This document shows, in pieces, positions 7,617 to 16,131 of a stretch of DNA of 64,000 nucleotides (position 1 is the stretch's first letter; every line of letters begins with the position of its first letter). The notes under the pieces were generated by a model. It had not been told where the DNA came from, made no database searches, and worked only from the letters and a program-made list of their open reading frames with translations. Made by a program: the position numbers and the translations under genes. Source of the stretch: an uncultured bacterium (GTDB lineage: Bacteria > Bacteroidota > Bacteroidia > Bacteroidales > Bacteroidaceae); assembly GCA_905216025.1 (NCBI GenBank), contig CAJMSE010000015.1, positions 23,678 to 87,677 of the forward strand. Reading direction: 5' to 3'.

Positions 7617-10238
7617 ATGATGACAGCAAACGAAATACGCGACTCGTTCAAGCAGTTCTTCGAGTCGAAAGGACATGCCATCGTGCCGTCCGCACCGATG
7701 GTGATTAAGGACGACCCGACGCTGATGTTCACCAACGCCGGCATGAACCAGTGGAAAGACATCATCCTCGGCACACGTGAGCCGGAGCCGCGCCGCCGCG
7801 CAGACTCTCAGAAGTGCCTCCGCGTGAGCGGAAAGCACAACGACCTCGAAGAGGTGGGACACGACACGTACCACCACACGATGTTCGAAATGCTCGGCAA
7901 CTGGAGCTTCGGCGACTACTTCAAGGAAGGCGCCATAGACATGGCGTGGGAATATCTTGTCAACGTGCTCAAGCTCGACCCCAAAGACCTCTACGTTACG
8001 GTGTTTGAAGGCTCGAAAGAAGAGGGCCTCGAACGCGACGACGAGGCCGCGGCTATATGGGCCAAGCACGTGCCTGCCGACCACATAATAAACGGAAACA
8101 AGCACGACAACTTCTGGGAAATGGGCGACACGGGGCCCTGCGGACCCTGTTCGGAGATTCATCTCGACTCGCGCACACCCGAAGAGAAAGCCAAGACCCC
8201 GGGCCGCGAACTGGTAAACAAGGATGACCCGCAGGTAATCGAGATATGGAACCTCGTCTTCATGCAGTTCAACCGCAAGGCAGACGGCTCTCTCGAGAAG
8301 CTCGGCATGAACGTGATAGACACCGGCATGGGCTTCGAGCGCCTCGTACGCGCTCTTCAGGGCAAGCACTCAAACTACGATACAGACGTGTTCCAGCCGA
8401 TAATAAAGGAGATTTCGCGTCTCTCGGGCATGGAATACGGCAAGGATGAGAATACCGACGTGGCCATGCGCGTCATCGCAGACCACCTGCGCGCCGTGGC
8501 ATTCTCCATTGCCGACGGCCAGCTGCCAGGCAATGCCAAGGCAGGATACGTCATCCGCCGCATCCTGCGCCGCGCCGTACGCTACGCATACACCTTCCTC
8601 GGCCAAAAAGAGGCTTTCATCCACCGCCTCCTGCCGGTATTCATCGGCGAGATGGGAGATGCCTATCCCGAACTGAAGGCACAGCGCGAGCTCATCGGCA
8701 AGGTCATCAAGGAGGAGGAAGACTCGTTCCTGCGCACACTCGACAAGGGCATCAGCATGCTCAACGAGGCAATGGAGAAGCTGAAAGCAGAAGGTAAGAG
8801 CGAGCTCGACGGTGCTCAGGCATTCCGCCTCTTCGACACATACGGATTCCCGCTCGACCTCACCGAGCTCATCTGCCGCGAGAACGGAGTGACCGTAGAC
8901 GGGAAGCAGTTTGACGAGGAGATGCAGAAGCAGAAGGAGCGCGCACGCAACGCCGCACAGGTGGAGAACTCCGACTGGACCGAACTGATGCCGGGCGAGC
9001 AGAAGTTTGTCGGCTATGACTACACCGAACACAACTGCCACATACTGCGCTACCGCAAGGTGACACAGAAAAAGAACACATACTACGAGCTGGTGCTCGA
9101 CAACACGCCGTTCTACGGAGAAATGGGCGGACAGGTAGGAGACTGCGGAGTGCTCGTCAGCGAGACAGAGACAGTGGTCATCACCGACACCAAGCGCGAG
9201 AACAACCAGAGCGTGCACATCGTGAAGGAACTGCCGAAGAACCCCGAGGCTGAGTTCATGGCATGCGTGGACACTGACAAGCGCGACGGCAGTGCCGCCA
9301 ACCACACGGCAACCCACCTGCTCGACTATGCCCTCAAGCAGGTATTGGGCGACCACGTGGAGCAGAAAGGCTCGTACGTCAGCGCCGACACGCTGCGCTT
9401 CGACTTCTCTCACTTCCAGAAAGTGACCGACGAGGAGCTGCGCGCCGTGGAGCGGATGGTGAACGACATGATACGTCAGGACATACAGCGCGACGAACAT
9501 CGCGACCTCCCCAGCGAGGAAGCAAAGGAGCTCGGAGCCATCGCCCTCTTCGGAGAGAAGTACGGCGACAAGGTGCGCGTCATCAAATTCGGACCGAGTT
9601 GCGAGTTCTGCGGCGGTATCCACGCATCGTCGACAGGCCGGATAGGCATGTTCAAGATTGTAAGCGAGAGTAGCGTGGCTGCCGGTATACGCCGCATCGA
9701 GGCCAAGACGGGCAAGGAATGCGAGGAGATGATGTACGGTCTTGAAGACATGATCAAGGCCATCAAGGGACTCTTCAACAACGCCAAAGACCTGAAGGGC
9801 GTCATCGGCAAGTATATCGACGAGCACGACTCGATGAAGAAAGAGATAGACCAGTTCAAGGCGCAGGCCGTAGAGCGCGCCAAGGACACGCTCGTCAGCA
9901 AGGCACGCACGGTCAACGGCACGACAGTGATAACGTCAGTGCTGCCGCTCGGACCGGCCGAGACCAAGGACTTGGTATTCAAGATACGTCAGGCAGTGCC
10001 CGAGAACCTCGTCTGCGCCATAGGAACGGTGGCCGACGGCAAGCCGATGCTCAGCGTTATGCTCAGCGACGACATGGTGAGCGGCCACGGCCTGAACGCC
10101 GGACAGATGGTCCGCGAGGCTGCCAAGCTGATTCAGGGCGGCGGAGGCGGACAGCCCCACTACGCCACGGCCGGCGGAAAGAACGCAGACGGACTGAGCG
10201 CCGCGGTCGACAAGGTCATCGAATTAGCGAAGCTTTAA
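7617..10238 (+). CDS. alaS: Alanyl-tRNA synthetase
   Basis: Charges tRNA-Ala with alanine and edits mischarged Ser/Gly. The product is about 873 residues. The class II catalytic domain starts with TANEIRDSFKQFFESKGH and has the PTLMFTNAGMNQWK motif. The editing domain has the metal-binding HTATHLL motif and the later C-E-F-C-G-G-x-H signature. The C-terminal oligomerisation/C-Ala region has GGGGGQPHYATAGG. The frame opens at 7563, but the ATGATG at 7617/7620 gives the family N-terminus and sits correctly behind the promoter. Gene is intact and of normal length. Confidence 0.97.
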   Translation: MMTANEIRDSFKQFFESKGHAIVPSAPMVIKDDPTLMFTNAGMNQWKDIILGTREPEPRRRADSQKCLRVSGKHNDLEEVGHDTYHHTMFEMLGNWSFGDYFKEGAIDMAWEYLVNVLKLDPKDLYVTVFEGSKEEGLERDDEAAAIWAKHVPADHIINGNKHDNFWEMGDTGPCGPCSEIHLDSRTPEEKAKTPGRELVNKDDPQVIEIWNLVFMQFNRKADGSLEKLGMNVIDTGMGFERLVRALQGKHSNYDTDVFQPIIKEISRLSGMEYGKDENTDVAMRVIADHLRAVAFSIADGQLPGNAKAGYVIRRILRRAVRYAYTFLGQKEAFIHRLLPVFIGEMGDAYPELKAQRELIGKVIKEEEDSFLRTLDKGISMLNEAMEKLKAEGKSELDGAQAFRLFDTYGFPLDLTELICRENGVTVDGKQFDEEMQKQKERARNAAQVENSDWTELMPGEQKFVGYDYTEHNCHILRYRKVTQKKNTYYELVLDNTPFYGEMGGQVGDCGVLVSETETVVITDTKRENNQSVHIVKELPKNPEAEFMACVDTDKRDGSAANHTATHLLDYALKQVLGDHVEQKGSYVSADTLRFDFSHFQKVTDEELRAVERMVNDMIRQDIQRDEHRDLPSEEAKELGAIALFGEKYGDKVRVIKFGPSCEFCGGIHASSTGRIGMFKIVSESSVAAGIRRIEAKTGKECEEMMYGLEDMIKAIKGLFNNAKDLKGVIGKYIDEHDSMKKEIDQFKAQAVERAKDTLVSKARTVNGTTVITSVLPLGPAETKDLVFKIRQAVPENLVCAIGTVADGKPMLSVMLSDDMVSGHGLNAGQMVREAAKLIQGGGGGQPHYATAGGKNADGLSAAVDKVIELAKL

Positions 10239-10273
10239 GCACGTCAAGCCTTTAAATATAAGCAGATGTTATT

Positions 10274-10327
10274 TGGCGGATTATACGAGAGATATTTTTC
10301 ATTTCACGTATAATCCGCCAATTTTTT
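10274..10327 (+). terminator. alaS terminator
   Basis: A perfect 14-bp stem, TGGCGGATTATACG (10274-10287) against CGTATAATCCGCCA (10307-10320), is followed directly by an ATTTTTTA tract. It starts 36 bp after the alaS stop. Confidence 0.85.
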
Positions 10328-10412
10328 ATATAATAATAAGTAGGTAGAAGGCAAATACATCATAAAAAAAGAATTGATACAGAAACAGTATAGAATAAAT
10401 AAATTTAACGAG

Positions 10413-11072
10413 ATGAAAACTATTAAACTGAAATACCGGATATTGATTGCTATCTTTACATTAACATCCATATTGTTATTTGCTTTTAATTATAATACCG
10501 GTCAACTACAAGAGAAAACTTCTGATTATGAAATCATTGACAGTGCGATTGGTAGTATAAACACGATTATCGGTCACGATGAGCAAGATACAATTATAGG
10601 CAACTTTACCGGTAAACGAATAGACACTCTTTTCGTGGAAACAAAGGTTACGATTGAACCGGATGGTGAAACCATCTTCACTTACTATATGAATTCGTCA
10701 AATAAGCATATACCTAAAATTGAATTGTATGGTTGGTATGGATGCTCACCCAAACTTGTCAACGAAGGAGACCTTGACGGTAACGGCACTTGTGAAGTTG
10801 GTTATCTCCATACATGGACAAGTAGCCAATGGAGGTATTACCGCATTTTTACTCTCGTTGGGAATGAATGGCGTTATCTCATTGAAGGCGATTATCTTGA
10901 TACTTCTGATTCTTTCAGAATGTCAGGTTATGAAGTAGCTGAATCGGGAAAAGAGAAAGGCACTGTTCTTATTCATTATGCAGATCAATATTTTGACACT
11001 AAGGAAAATGCTTTTAGTTGGGCTATCAGAGACACAATCGTTACGCCAACTTTCGCAAAGATAACGGATTAA
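10413..11072 (+). CDS. Unknown membrane-anchored protein with a DLDGNG-type loop
   Basis: The frame opens with a TTG at 10374, but the ATG at 10413 starts a basic stretch followed by one hydrophobic segment (YRILIAIFTLTSILLFAF), a typical anchor or signal. About 219 residues. The extracytoplasmic part has NEGDLDGNGTCEVGYL, which resembles the calcium-loop signature of FG-GAP/VCBS-like repeats, followed by a Trp/Tyr-rich strand region. I recognise no full-length family. It is AT-rich compared with alaS and lies 7 bp before the lipoprotein gene, so the pair is co-transcribed. Confidence 0.7.
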   Translation: MKTIKLKYRILIAIFTLTSILLFAFNYNTGQLQEKTSDYEIIDSAIGSINTIIGHDEQDTIIGNFTGKRIDTLFVETKVTIEPDGETIFTYYMNSSNKHIPKIELYGWYGCSPKLVNEGDLDGNGTCEVGYLHTWTSSQWRYYRIFTLVGNEWRYLIEGDYLDTSDSFRMSGYEVAESGKEKGTVLIHYADQYFDTKENAFSWAIRDTIVTPTFAKITD

Positions 11073-11079
11073 AACGAAT

Positions 11080-12048
11080 ATGAGAATCATCTATCACAAA
11101 AGAATCATCAGCCTATTATCAAAAGCCGTGCTGTACTTAGGCTTTACTGCCGTATCTTGCAATAACAATCCGACAGGCAAACAACACGAGAACTATGAGC
11201 CGGACATGAATAAATACACTGACAACAGTGGCATAAGTACCGGCGAAGACGGTACTTATGCTGCACAAAAAGCGACTAATCAGTGTACGGATTATAACGA
11301 AATCAGCGGCAGTAAGGATAGCCTAAGCGCAATAATGACAAGCATCGCTAATGGTAATAAGTACAAATTAGCCTCACTATGCCTTTTCCCTTTGGAACGC
11401 AAATACCCGCTTTACGACATTCAAAGCCCCGAACAACTTATCAAATACTTCGACATCATGTTTGATAATAAGTTCAGGGAAAGAATGAAAAGAGCAACAA
11501 TCGACGATTGGTATTCTTGCGGTTGGCGAGGATATGGATTTGGAGAACGCCGCGGTACACAGAGCGAACTTAGCGTTTACGACATATTAACCGCCGTAAA
11601 CTATTACTCTGACAGAGAGAAACAAATGCTCGGAGCATTGCAACAAGAAGAGATTAAAAGCTTGCATAGGTCATTACAAGCAGAAAAATGGGTCCCTTAT
11701 GCTTGTCTGCTCGATGTAACAGACAACAGTATCATCCGTATTGACGTTAAAGAAGACTATAGCTACGAGTATCACAGCACCACCACTTCACGACTATTAA
11801 AATACAAGAAAGGTGGTAAAGCATCAGACATACCCGATAAGATTATGTTCGGCACAATCACAACAGACGGTTCTGCCAACGAGAGAGAATTCAACTACAA
11901 AGATAATTCTGGATTATCCATCTCTTTCATGGACTTTGATGGAGGCAAAGATGAATATGGAAGGACGGAAATAGATATTGAAGAGAATGGTAACACAATA
12001 ACGCACAAAATAAAAAAGACCTATTGGCGCGATGTTATGAAACAATGA
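11080..12048 (+). CDS. Unknown lipoprotein
   Basis: 322 residues. The N-terminus has basic residues, a hydrophobic core and a lipobox-like AVSC followed by NNN, so it is probably a lipoprotein. The body is charged and Tyr/Lys/Glu-rich. It has a segment around 130-165 containing DDWYSCGWRGYGFG and a C-terminal strand-rich part with DFDGGKDEYGRTEIDIEENG. No family is recognised. It is AT-rich like its partner 7 bp upstream. The pair may function together at the cell envelope (inference from exported location and spacing only). Confidence 0.72.
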   Translation: MRIIYHKRIISLLSKAVLYLGFTAVSCNNNPTGKQHENYEPDMNKYTDNSGISTGEDGTYAAQKATNQCTDYNEISGSKDSLSAIMTSIANGNKYKLASLCLFPLERKYPLYDIQSPEQLIKYFDIMFDNKFRERMKRATIDDWYSCGWRGYGFGERRGTQSELSVYDILTAVNYYSDREKQMLGALQQEEIKSLHRSLQAEKWVPYACLLDVTDNSIIRIDVKEDYSYEYHSTTTSRLLKYKKGGKASDIPDKIMFGTITTDGSANEREFNYKDNSGLSISFMDFDGGKDEYGRTEIDIEENGNTITHKIKKTYWRDVMKQ

Positions 12049-12159
12049 TTTCCATATCGCAATCCGATGTTCTGATGTCAAAAGTCAAACAGCCGGCAAG
12101 AAATAACAGTTTATTAATAGAGTAATAAATCATCATTTCTACCCAATTTAGATGAAGAT

Positions 12160-12210
12160 TTGCACTCAAACAGTGCAATTTCTTTCGTTTTTTGCACTCT
12201 TACAGTGCAT
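12160..12210 (+). promoter_or_regulatory. Two identical palindromic operator candidates
   Basis: TTGCACT-N5-AGTGCAA (12160-12178) and TTGCACT-N5-AGTGCAT (12192-12210) are two copies of the same palindrome, 32 bp apart start to start, about three helical turns. The second overlaps the -33 region and spacer of the promoter for the next gene, a position expected for a dimeric repressor site. Confidence 0.75.
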
Positions 12211-12225
12211 TTTTGAGTATCTTTG
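12191..12225 (+). promoter_or_regulatory. Promoter of the 12.2-kb exported protein gene
   Basis: TATCTTTG at 12218-12225 is a strong -7 element. TTTG at 12191-12194 is the best -33 candidate, with a slightly long 23-bp spacer. The ATG follows about 20 bp downstream. Confidence 0.65.
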
Positions 12226-12245
12226 CAAAAAACAATAGAACAGGA

Positions 12246-12737
12246 ATGAAAAACTTTTTATTATCATTAACAATACTTGTATCTGTAAATTTGTCGTGCT
12301 TTGCACAAAAAGAACAAGTTACTATTAAAGCCGGTACAATCGTTCCATTAGAAGCTATCAAAGAAGTCAGAGGAGCAAAAGCGCATGAAGGAGAGCCTGT
12401 AGACTTTCAAGTTACAAGAGATATTATCGTTGATGGTAGAATTGCCATACCCGCCGGTTCATTAGCTAAAGGCGTTGTATATGAAGCGAAGCGGTCGACA
12501 TGCTTTGGAACAAGAGGCCGTCTTGGAATAAAGATACGCAATTTAATCACTCCTAATGGCGACGTTGTAAACTTTACATCATCTGATGTATACATAAAAG
12601 GAAACAATCGGACTCCTGTATCGGTTATCGTTTTCTGTTTAACTTGTCTTCCTTTCCCCTGTGGTGGCAAGGCAGTAATGAAAGTCGGATATGAGGTTGA
12701 TGCGACAGTAGCATCTAATACTACAATAACCATTTGA
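12246..12737 (+). CDS. Unknown exported protein
   Basis: The ATG at 12246 gives a clear signal peptide (MKNFLLSLTILVSVNLSCFA, with a hydrophobic core) and 163 residues; the frame extends upstream to 12192 but through the promoter. The mature part is strand-rich, with repeated IKAGTIVPLE, IAIPAGSLAKG and IKIRNL segments. Such 'IPAGT' repeats occur in small periplasmic or surface proteins of Bacteroidota, but I cannot name a family. A late hydrophobic FCLTCLPFPCGG stretch contains three cysteines. It is a single gene with its own double-operator promoter and is convergent with dinB. Confidence 0.75.
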   Translation: MKNFLLSLTILVSVNLSCFAQKEQVTIKAGTIVPLEAIKEVRGAKAHEGEPVDFQVTRDIIVDGRIAIPAGSLAKGVVYEAKRSTCFGTRGRLGIKIRNLITPNGDVVNFTSSDVYIKGNNRTPVSVIVFCLTCLPFPCGGKAVMKVGYEVDATVASNTTITI

Positions 12738-12857
12738 TAATGAATACAAAATAATGCAGGCGACATCACCCTGCCTGTATTATTTATTATATAAAAACAA
12801 ACACTAAATAAGCATTTTCACAACGTCAATCCGGCATAACAGAATATCAGCCACCAA

Positions 12858-13016
12858 GTAGGGACTGAGTCTTGTCTTTGTCCGCAGCCCGCAAGGGCTA
12901 AGTCATGACCATCACTTTACTTAATATTTATATACTCAAACTTTGTTTCTTAGCCCTTACGGGCTGCGGACAAATACAAGACGAGTGCTTGAGCGAAGCG
13001 AAAAATAGGTCCCTAC
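12858..13016. repeat. Dispersed inverted-repeat element, copy A
   Basis: The left arm (12858-12901) begins GTAGGGAC and ends with the mini-hairpin AGCCCGCAAGGGCT. The right arm (12950-13016) is its inverted copy, with about 25 extra bases before the terminal GTCCCTAC. A 48-bp AT-rich centre separates the arms. It lies between convergent genes and has no coding capacity. The same arms recur at 53.3, 63.8 and (single) 40.9 kb. Confidence 0.8.
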
Positions 13017-13051
13017 ACAGCGCGTGAATACATACCGGCAGGGGCTTGTTT

Positions 13052-14161
13052 CTATATTGAATCCCACTCCTCAAACTCCAGATACCCCTCCACCCACTCG
13101 TCGCGGTGCATGTCGGCTTCGAGCGACGGGTTTGACACGGAGAGGCCGATGAGCCTTATCGGGCGGGCTGCCGAATAGTCGACCTCGCGCAACAGGCGCT
13201 TGGCCACGGGTAGAATGTCGTCTTTCGAGGTGAGGATGCGGCTCTGTGTTATGCTCCGCGTTATCTGAGTGAAGTCTGAATACTTCACTTTCAGTGTCAA
13301 AGTGCGCCCATCGAAGCGGTCTTTCTCAATGCGGCGGACGAGTTCGAGCACCGTGTGGTACAGTTCTATAAGCACTGCCGAGCGCGCGGATATATCCTCG
13401 GCAAAGGTCTGTTCGCAGCCCACCGACTTGCGTACATACTCCGTCTCGACGGGCCTCAGGTCTATGCCGCGGGCAAAATCATAATATATGCGCCCCATCT
13501 TGCCGAACACTTCGGTAAGGTGGCGCAGCGAACAGCGGCGCAGGTCGGCACCGGTGAAGATGCCGATATAGTGCATCCGCTCTGCCGTGCGCGGCCCGAC
13601 ACCCCAGAAATCCTCTATCTTCAGTCCCGAGATGAAGTCGAGCGCACGGTCGGGATGAATGACGGTGAGCCCGTCCGGCTTTCTTACCTCCGACGCAATC
13701 TTTGCCAGAAACTTGTTGTACGACACTCCCGCCGAAGCCGTCAGATGCAGCTCCGAGCGTATCCGCTGCCTTATCTCCCGCGCGATGTCGACGGCAAGGG
13801 GCATGCCGCGCTTGTTTTCAGTAACGTCGAGGAAAGCCTCGTCTATCGAGAGCGGCTCGATGATGTCGGTATAGTCGGCGAAGATGGCATGCACCGCCTC
13901 CGACACGGCCTTATACCGGGCATGGCTGCCATGCACAACTATCAGCTGCGGGCACAGCCGCTTAGCCTTCGACATGGGCATTGCCGAGCGCACGCCGAAC
14001 CGCCGGGCCTCATAGCTCGCCGTAGACACTACGCCGCGCGGACCGTCGTGCCCCACGGCCACCGGCAGTCCGCGCAACTCGGGATGGTCGCGCTGCTCCA
14101 CGGAGGCGAAAAACGCATCCATGTCCACATGTATTATCTTCCGCCCGACAGGGTTCTCCAT
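13052..14161 (-). CDS. dinB: DNA polymerase IV (Y-family)
   Basis: Translesion DNA polymerase of 369 residues. The palm domain has HVDMDAFFASVEQRDHPELR near the N-terminus (catalytic Asp) and SIDEAFLDVT near 100 (catalytic Asp-Glu). A thumb helix-hairpin-helix follows (LKIEDFWGVGPRTAERM) and then the little-finger domain with RKSVGCEQTFAEDI. No canonical beta-clamp-binding QxxLxF motif is visible at the C-terminus, which ends in EEWDSI. rmuC starts the same-strand block 11 bp upstream, so the two DNA-metabolism genes are likely co-transcribed. Confidence 0.95.
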   Translation of the reverse strand: MENPVGRKIIHVDMDAFFASVEQRDHPELRGLPVAVGHDGPRGVVSTASYEARRFGVRSAMPMSKAKRLCPQLIVVHGSHARYKAVSEAVHAIFADYTDIIEPLSIDEAFLDVTENKRGMPLAVDIAREIRQRIRSELHLTASAGVSYNKFLAKIASEVRKPDGLTVIHPDRALDFISGLKIEDFWGVGPRTAERMHYIGIFTGADLRRCSLRHLTEVFGKMGRIYYDFARGIDLRPVETEYVRKSVGCEQTFAEDISARSAVLIELYHTVLELVRRIEKDRFDGRTLTLKVKYSDFTQITRSITQSRILTSKDDILPVAKRLLREVDYSAARPIRLIGLSVSNPSLEADMHRDEWVEGYLEFEEWDSI

Positions 14162-14172
14162 TACTCAAAAGC

Positions 14173-15543
14173 TTATTTTTCTATGCCCGCGATGTCGTCT
14201 TCGGGCTTGGGTATGCGGCGGTTGGGGTTCTCCTTGGCACCGAGGTCTACGAGTTCGCGGCCCTTCTTCACCACGCTCTGCGCACCGGTTATCAGCTTGT
14301 TGTTTGCAAAGTCATAGTCTTTCTGCGCCTTCGCGAGCGTGTCGCCCAGCGTGTTGTAGCGCCGTATGAAGTCACCGAGGCGGTCTATCAGTTGCTCGGC
14401 GATGCCAAAGACCTTCTCCTGATTCTCCGCCTGCTGGTTCTGCACCCATGCGATGTGTATCATGTGGAGTATTCCGAGCAGGTTCTGTTCGCCCGTGATG
14501 AACACCTTTCGCTCGAAAGCCTCGCGCCAGAGCGTCGGGTCGTTGGCCAAAGCGAGCTGCAGCGACGACTCGAACGGCACGAACATGATGACGAAGTCGA
14601 CGGCCTCGCGCGGTGCCTTGACATACCGGCTGTAGTCCTTTCGCGCCAGTTCGGTGACGTGGCTGCGCACACTCTTTATGTGATCCTGCAGGTGGCGGTC
14701 CTTCTCCTCGGGCGTCTCGGCGTTCACATAGCGCTGATATGCCGTGAGGGAGACCTTCGAGTCGATGATGGCGTCCTGCCCCTGGGGATAGTGCAGTATG
14801 ACGTCGGGCTGCATCTCACGTCCCGTGTCGTCGTTCTTCAGCGCCCGTCCGGTCTCGTCGCGCAGCCGCGCCTGCACCTCATAGTGTATGCCCTCGGTCA
14901 GTCCCTGCGAGGCGAGCAGGTCGCCGAGAATTATCTCGCCCATGTTTCCGGCCGCCTTGTTGTCGCGCCGGAGCACGTTGGCCAGCGACTCGGCCTTCTC
15001 CCCTATCTCGCGGTTGCTCTCCATCATCAGCCTTATCTGCTCGCGGAACGATGCCGAGTGCTGCGCCGAGTCCTTCATATTGTCGGTGATGGCCTTGCGC
15101 ATGTCGCTGATGGCGTCCTTTAGAGGTTGTGTGATGTGGCCTATGTTCTCGCTGTTCTGCTCTTTCAGCTTGCGCGCGTTCTGCTCCATGATGGCCGTGG
15201 CAGCGTTGGCCAGCTGCTCGCGTGCCGTGCGCAGCTGTTCGGCAAACTGTTCCTGCCTCACCTTGGCCTCTTCTGCGGCGTGCTGCCGCAACAGTTCTAT
15301 CTCTCGGGCAAGGGCCTCCGCCCTCGACGCGAGTGCCTTGTTCTCCGTTTCCAAAGCCTCGGAACGCTCAGAAAGTTGCTTCAACTGCCCGTTCCTTATT
15401 GCCAGTTCGGTGGCCGTGCGCTCCTGCTCTATCGTGCGGCCGGTAATCTCCCGCTCTTTCTCCGACACCCTTCCGCGCATCATCATGTATGTGGCAGCGA
15501 TGCCTGCGGCCATTGCCACCAATGCTATCAGTACTGTTATCAT
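14173..15543 (-). CDS. rmuC: RmuC-family DNA recombination protein
   Basis: 456 residues. An N-terminal membrane anchor (ITVLIALVAMAAGIAATYMM) is followed by a long coiled coil (about 25-160). A C-terminal nuclease-like domain with the family pattern GNMGEIILGDLLASQGL, DAIIDSKVSL and FVIMFVPFES comes last. E. coli RmuC limits recombination between inverted repeats; the exact biochemical activity is uncertain. It is 11 bp from dinB downstream and 14 bp from the phosphopantetheinyl transferase upstream. Confidence 0.93.
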   Translation of the reverse strand: MITVLIALVAMAAGIAATYMMMRGRVSEKEREITGRTIEQERTATELAIRNGQLKQLSERSEALETENKALASRAEALAREIELLRQHAAEEAKVRQEQFAEQLRTAREQLANAATAIMEQNARKLKEQNSENIGHITQPLKDAISDMRKAITDNMKDSAQHSASFREQIRLMMESNREIGEKAESLANVLRRDNKAAGNMGEIILGDLLASQGLTEGIHYEVQARLRDETGRALKNDDTGREMQPDVILHYPQGQDAIIDSKVSLTAYQRYVNAETPEEKDRHLQDHIKSVRSHVTELARKDYSRYVKAPREAVDFVIMFVPFESSLQLALANDPTLWREAFERKVFITGEQNLLGILHMIHIAWVQNQQAENQEKVFGIAEQLIDRLGDFIRRYNTLGDTLAKAQKDYDFANNKLITGAQSVVKKGRELVDLGAKENPNRRIPKPEDDIAGIEK

Positions 15544-15557
15544 TACCTTTAATTTAG

Positions 15558-16124
15558 TTATCTGTCTTTACACACGGTGCAGACGTATCCGGCATCCGCA
15601 TTTATGGTTGTCTCGAAGCATGAGCGGCCAAGGTCTACCGCCTTCAAGTCGCACCTTATCCCCTCACCCGTCATCTTGAGATAGCTCTCTTTCATCGTCC
15701 AAAAACGCGTGAAAGCGATGTCCGGCCGTGCCGAAGCCATCACCACGTCAAGCTCCTCTCCACTGAGGACGCGCCTTGCAAGACTCTCATTAAATGTGCG
15801 TATCGCCTCCACGTCGACACCTACCCGCTCCGTGCTTACCGCACAAGCCACCGCCGTGCGGCAATGACTGAGATTGAAAAATATATCCTCGTGTCCGATG
15901 ATGAACGGCTTGCCGCCCGCGGCTATGCCCAGTTCCACGGCCTCGCCGATACCGTATTCGAGACTCAGGGCCTGCCTGAGAAGCATGTATGCCGCCGTTC
16001 CTGCGCGGCGGGCGCTCTCATTTTTATGCTCCATCACCATTGCACGGCGCGACGGCGGCATGGCAGCAAGAGCCTCTTCGAGATTGAATTCACCGATATT
16101 TTGAGTTATATATAGCATTATCAA
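15558..16124 (-). CDS. 4'-phosphopantetheinyl transferase superfamily protein
   Basis: 188 residues. It transfers phosphopantetheine from CoA to a carrier protein. The Mg/CoA-binding signature VGVDVE lies near 110 and WTMKESYLKMTGEG near 155, the classical (V/I)G(V/I)D...(F/W)xxKES/AxxK pair of the Sfp type. An FNLSHC motif precedes them. No carrier-protein or polyketide/NRPS genes are adjacent, so its substrate is unknown; it may be the general enzyme or one for an unlinked pathway. It is closely packed with rmuC and the helicase gene (7 bp). Confidence 0.88.
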   Translation of the reverse strand: MIMLYITQNIGEFNLEEALAAMPPSRRAMVMEHKNESARRAGTAAYMLLRQALSLEYGIGEAVELGIAAGGKPFIIGHEDIFFNLSHCRTAVACAVSTERVGVDVEAIRTFNESLARRVLSGEELDVVMASARPDIAFTRFWTMKESYLKMTGEGIRCDLKAVDLGRSCFETTINADAGYVCTVCKDR

Positions 16125-16131
16125 GATGTTT

